Source: Christiangramia sediminis (GTDB lineage Bacteria > Bacteroidota > Bacteroidia > Flavobacteriales > Flavobacteriaceae). From it: DNA of 64,000 nucleotides. Shown here piece by piece: positions 61,842-64,000 of the stretch; the first letter of the stretch is position 1; each line of letters starts with the position of its first letter. Location: contig NZ_JAJBZG010000001.1 in assembly GCF_020552705.1 (NCBI RefSeq), positions 620,001 through 684,000 on the forward strand, read 5' to 3'. A model generated the notes under the pieces. It did no database searches and was not told the DNA's origin. It saw only the letters and a program-made list of their open reading frames with translations. Both the position numbers and the translations under genes were made by a program.

Positions 61842-61898
61842 ACGCACACTTTACGCACACAAATTAATATTTAACATTTTTTTAGTACAAACGCTCAC
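61842..61898 (+). repeat. ACGCACAC direct repeats near the tRNA-Arg end
   Basis: ACGCACAC at 61842-61849 and 61853-61860 (11-bp step, one helical turn) and a variant ACGCTCAC at 61891-61898. Placed like the GGTGAATCATT tandem of the first island, so they could be integrase arm sites. Confidence 0.45.
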
Positions 61899-61953
61899 AT
61901 TTAAGATCTTTAAATTAAAAATTGGGATCTTCCCATACATTAAAGGGAAAATA

Positions 61954-62470
61954 GTTCAGCACATTCCCCTGCATTTCGTTATCACTACATTCTAGGAAAA
62001 GAGCTTCACGAAAAAAGTCTTGGACACTATTCCCCTATTTATTTGTAATACATTGACAGTTCAAAATGTCAAAGAAGTGTGCTACTCTCACAATCCCAAA
62101 AGTGGAATAGAGTCCGCCAGATTGAAATATTATTGCAATTATTCTTCCACTTCAAATTTTTTCATACTCCTCATAATTATTTAAGACTACTACCCAGCCA
62201 TCCCGATTTACCTTTTTTGTAATGCAAAATACCATGATTTAGAAGTTAGCCGGAGTGCATAACCGGTCGGCTACGCTTTCCCTTTTATAACTCCTCTCTA
62301 ATTCTAAATCATGAAACTGTATCGGCATCAAAAAAGGTAACAGCGACGGCACTACGGGAAGTAAATTTTAAATCAGAAATCATGAAATCGTATCAAATCC
62401 ATAAAACTGAAACGGAAAGAAAGTTAAAAAATCAAAAAAGGAAAACGCTCAGGATACAATAAGTAAATTT
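61954..62470 (-). repeat. Structured repeat element, copy C
   Basis: Reads from 62470 down: TTTACTTATTGTATCCTGAG. P1: minus TTACCTTTTTTG (62340-62329) with plus-side TTACCTTTTTTGTAATGC (62208-62225). P2: 62233-62313, outer arm CATGATTTAGAA/TTCTAAATCATG and GGAGT/ACTCC, where copies A and B have GGACT/AGTCC (a compensatory change). P3: 62104-62115 with 62022-62035 (GGACTCTATTCC type). On the + strand this region ends 62 bases before ssb, so it could also be its leader. Confidence 0.8.
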
Positions 62471-62531
62471 TTAAACCTACCCGTGGGTGAAAGCGGGATT
62501 CATAAATATTTTAATCTAAATTTTTTCAATC

Positions 62532-62885
62532 ATGAGTACACTTAGAAACAAAGTACAGTTAATCGGAAATGTAGGGAACGCTCCCGAAATCAAGAACCTT
62601 GAAAGCGGCAAAAAAGTAGCCAGTTTTTCAATCGCCACTAATGAATTTTATAAAAATTCTAATGGTGAGAAAGTGCAGAATACCCAATGGCATAGTATTG
62701 TGGCATGGGGTAAAACTGCGGAAATCATTGAAAATTATGTAGGTAAGGGAAAAGAAATAGCTATTGAAGGCAAACTGACTTCCCGCTCCTATGAAACTAA
62801 AGAAGGTGAGAAAAGATACGTAACCGAAATTTTAGCCAGCGAAATTCTTCTACTGGGTGCAAATGCCAGTAATGGTAACAATTAA
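62532..62885 (+). CDS. ssb: Single-stranded DNA-binding protein (element-borne)
   Basis: 117 aa, only the OB-fold: MSTLRNKVQLIGNVGNAPEI, VASFSIATNEFYKNSNGEKV, TQWHSIVAWGKTAEIIENYV, and GKGKEIAIEGKLTSRSYETK. The acidic C-terminal tail of chromosomal SSB (DDDLPF) is missing. Short SSBs of this kind are common on plasmids and ICEs, where they protect the transferred strand. Followed by a strong terminator; lies next to structured element C. Confidence 0.93.
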   Translation: MSTLRNKVQLIGNVGNAPEIKNLESGKKVASFSIATNEFYKNSNGEKVQNTQWHSIVAWGKTAEIIENYVGKGKEIAIEGKLTSRSYETKEGEKRYVTEILASEILLLGANASNGNN

Positions 62886-62896
62886 TTTTTAAATTA

Positions 62897-62932
62897 AAGA
62901 GGGCGGCCTTGCTCAAAGATCCGCCCTCTTTT
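62897..62932 (+). terminator. ssb terminator
   Basis: AAAGAGGGCGG (62897-62907) pairs with CCGCCCTCTTT (62921-62931), then T. Confidence 0.9.
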
Positions 62933-62961
62933 CATTATTAATCCAGTTAAACGAGATCAAC

Positions 62962-63411
62962 ATGAAAACCAAAGTTAATGAAATATCGATAAAATATCAG
63001 GGCAATTTTAAAATAAGCCAGGCACCTAAAATCACATCTTCCCAAAGTGCCACCGAACTTTTATTCAGCTCCTGGAATAGGGATCAAATAGGGCTACAGG
63101 AATGTTTTAAGGTTATGCTTTTAAATAACGCCAATAAAGTAAAAGGAATATTTGAAGTCTCTACAGGCGGAATTACCGGAACCCTAGTAGACTTACGTAT
63201 TGTATTTGCAGTTATCTTAAAAAGTCTGACAACTTCTGTTATTCTGGCGCATAACCATCCTAGTGGCACCTTAACACCGAGTAATGCAGATAAAGCCCTC
63301 ACTACGAAAATAAAAAATGCAGCGATCCTTTTTGATATTAAAGTCCTTGATCATCTTATAATAACTCCAGATGGTAACTATTTTAGTTTTGCCGATGAGG
63401 GTCTTTTGTAA
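62962..63411 (+). CDS. RadC/JAB-domain protein (element-borne)
   Basis: 149 aa, JAB1/MPN-type metal motif HNHPSG (AHNHPSGTLTPSNAD, His97, His99, Asp110), with the preceding GGITGTLVDLRIVF region. It lacks the N-terminal HhH part of chromosomal RadC. Short RadC-like proteins are standard passengers of Bacteroidota mobile elements; role unknown (older links to DNA repair are doubtful). Own terminator follows. Confidence 0.92.
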   Translation: MKTKVNEISIKYQGNFKISQAPKITSSQSATELLFSSWNRDQIGLQECFKVMLLNNANKVKGIFEVSTGGITGTLVDLRIVFAVILKSLTTSVILAHNHPSGTLTPSNADKALTTKIKNAAILFDIKVLDHLIITPDGNYFSFADEGLL

Positions 63412-63430
63412 ACAATCAAAACAAATTTTT

Positions 63431-63462
63431 AACCGGGTCTTGATCTTTAAGGCCCGGTTTTC
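63431..63462 (+). terminator. Terminator after RadC-type gene
   Basis: AACCGGG (63431-63437) pairs with CCCGGTT (63453-63459), with weaker pairs inside (TCTT/AAGG), then TTTC. Confidence 0.8.
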
Positions 63463-63600
63463 TATTTGAAAAATTCGCAATCAATTTTTCCAAATTCTAA
63501 GATTAGTTCAATAAGATAAAATTCTACATCTTAAAAAATACAATTCATTATTGGGACATATAAAAGGCTATTAAATTCTGTTTAATAGTTTGAATTTTTT

Positions 63601-63664
63601 GTCCCTGCGGGACGAAAAGGCAAAGCAAGAGGATAACCCGCGAAGCGAGGTTAAGCATGCCTTT
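63601..63664 (+). other. oriT-like hairpin module (ICE copy)
   Basis: Hairpin GTCCC-TGC-GGGAC (63601-63613), outer stem AAAGGCA (63616-63622) with TGCCTTT (63658-63664), loop motif AGCAAGAGG (63624-63632), then inner hairpin TAACC-CGC-GAA-GCG-A-GGTTA (63634-63653). Same plan as 35137-35061 (minus) on the island. It lies just ahead of a mobilization gene, the usual place of an oriT. Confidence 0.55.
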
Positions 63665-63725
63665 AAAGTTTCAAATAGCTGTTATTTAGATACTTATAAA
63701 ATATCGAAGTTTTTAAAATTTTCGA

Positions 63726-63780
63726 ATTTACAGTAAATGGCTTCTAAACCCCTGCAAAATGGTCAATATTTACTGTAAAT
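63726..63780. promoter_or_regulatory. Paired palindromic operators
   Basis: ATTTACAGTAAAT (63726-63738) and ATTTACTGTAAAT (63768-63780) are each perfect palindromes with an odd centre, and exact inverse copies of each other. Centres are 42 bp apart (four turns), so a dimer pair could bind one face. They stand 23 bases before the BfmA-like ATG, probably controlling mobilization. Confidence 0.6.
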
Positions 63781-63802
63781 GCTAAAAATAAAAAGAAGAA
63801 TT

Positions 63803-64000
63803 ATGGAAAAATCTACAAATATAACCATCAAGAAAAATATCGCTCAGCGATTCATAAAATTTTCTAGAAGGCACTACAAAACCCACACTGAAACTTTAGC
63901 CGGTATGCTGGACTTTTTTTATTACAATGAAATCTCACCTAAAGAAAAATTTGGACCTACCGGAAGACGGATTGAAAATACCCTAAAAAAAAGAATAAAT
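63803..64000 (+). CDS. BfmA/BtgA-like mobilization protein (3' part outside window)
   Basis: First 66 codons only, frame open to the window end. MEKSTNITIKKNIAQRFIKF, then SRRHYKTHTETLAGMLDFFY and FGPTGRRIENTLKKRIN match the N-terminus of BfmA/BtgA-type mobilization proteins of Bacteroides/flavobacterial mobile elements: a ribbon-helix-helix-like DNA-binding start (ITIKKNIAQRF) and the conserved GPTGRRIE. Such proteins help the relaxase at oriT, which fits the oriT-like module 140 bases upstream. A relaxase gene is expected next, beyond the window. Confidence 0.8.
   Translation, partial: MEKSTNITIKKNIAQRFIKFSRRHYKTHTETLAGMLDFFYYNEISPKEKFGPTGRRIENTLKKRIN

Larger units (their letters stand above)
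61768..62531. other. Non-coding leader region of the second element
   Basis: 764 bases without a gene between tRNA-Arg's terminator and ssb. Contains the ACGCACAC repeats and element C. The last 60 bases before ssb are AT-rich with no clear -7 box. Confidence 0.65.
63412..63802. other. Intergenic with oriT-like module and operators
   Basis: 391 bases. Terminator (63431-63462), oriT-like module (63601-63664) and two palindromes (63726-63780) before the mobilization gene. No other gene seen. Confidence 0.7.
61735..64000 (+). mobile_element. Left part of a second mobile element (ICE-like) beside tRNA-Arg
   Basis: After tRNA-Arg come ACGCACAC repeats, structured element C, ssb, a RadC-type gene, an oriT-like module and a BfmA-like mobilization gene: the accessory and mobilization modules usual in Bacteroidota conjugative or mobilizable elements. 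The exact left edge is not fixed, since the far repeat and the integrase are beyond the window. Structured DNA in common with the tRNA-Pro island ties the two together. Confidence 0.7.

Overview
The window is a chromosome segment from a marine-type member of the Bacteroidota, most likely family Flavobacteriaceae (Gramella/Christiangramia-like). Reasons: AT-rich DNA; promoters of the Bacteroidota type (-7 box TAnnTTTG, -33 TTG); T9SS sorting domains; GLPGLI, DUF4159 and DUF6660 proteins; carboxypeptidase-regulatory/TonB receptors; and a flexirubin/aryl-polyene pigment cluster. The genus is inference; no search was run.

Layout. (1) 1-8247: 5'-partial tamB-like gene (-), then a divergent + operon tsaD, rsmE, a DUF4159 gene, a SpoU-type RNA methylase gene, an AI-2E-type permease gene and a THUMP-like methyltransferase gene. 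(2) 8248-25462: 17 tightly packed minus-strand genes forming an aryl-polyene/flexirubin-type pigment operon. It starts with a tyrosine-ammonia-lyase-like gene and holds ketoreductase, ketosynthases, a chain-length-factor-like KS, ACP, two dehydratases, thioesterase, acyltransferases, LolA, an MMPL exporter, a GT2 and an AMP ligase. A divergent flavin-dependent oxidoreductase/halogenase-like gene (25916-27151) and a possible small RNA lie at its head. (3) 27310-27636: tRNA-Ser(GCT) and tRNA-Pro(TGG). (4) 27622-43098: a 15.5-kb genomic island inserted into the 3' end of tRNA-Pro. It is bounded by 16-bp direct repeats and carries a tyrosine recombinase, a secreted lipase-like pseudogene, a small secreted Cys peptide, a GLPGLI protein, a frameshifted outer-membrane barrel and a two-component system, plus unusually long structured non-coding DNA. 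(5) 43253-61526: chromosomal genes: TonB receptor with DUF6660 protein, beta-CASP nuclease with ATP-cone/endonuclease, a TetR-ABC-HlyD-TolC efflux operon, lipoproteins, aldo/keto reductase, manA, ArnT-like GT39 and a LAB_N protein. (6) From 61735: tRNA-Arg(TCT) followed by the left part of a second mobile element (ssb, RadC-type, BfmA-like mobilization gene), running off the window.

Most notable: both mobile elements share two kinds of structured non-coding DNA. One is a ~450-500-nt element (three fuller copies and one partial) with several helices kept by compensatory base changes. The other is a smaller oriT-like hairpin module around AGCAAGAGG, with the same stem/bulge/triloop plan but different stem bases. 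Their order and relative orientation match in the two elements. This suggests that the integrase-only island is a satellite that uses the conjugation or leading-region machinery of ICEs like the one at the right edge. The structure is read from the sequence; the function is inference.
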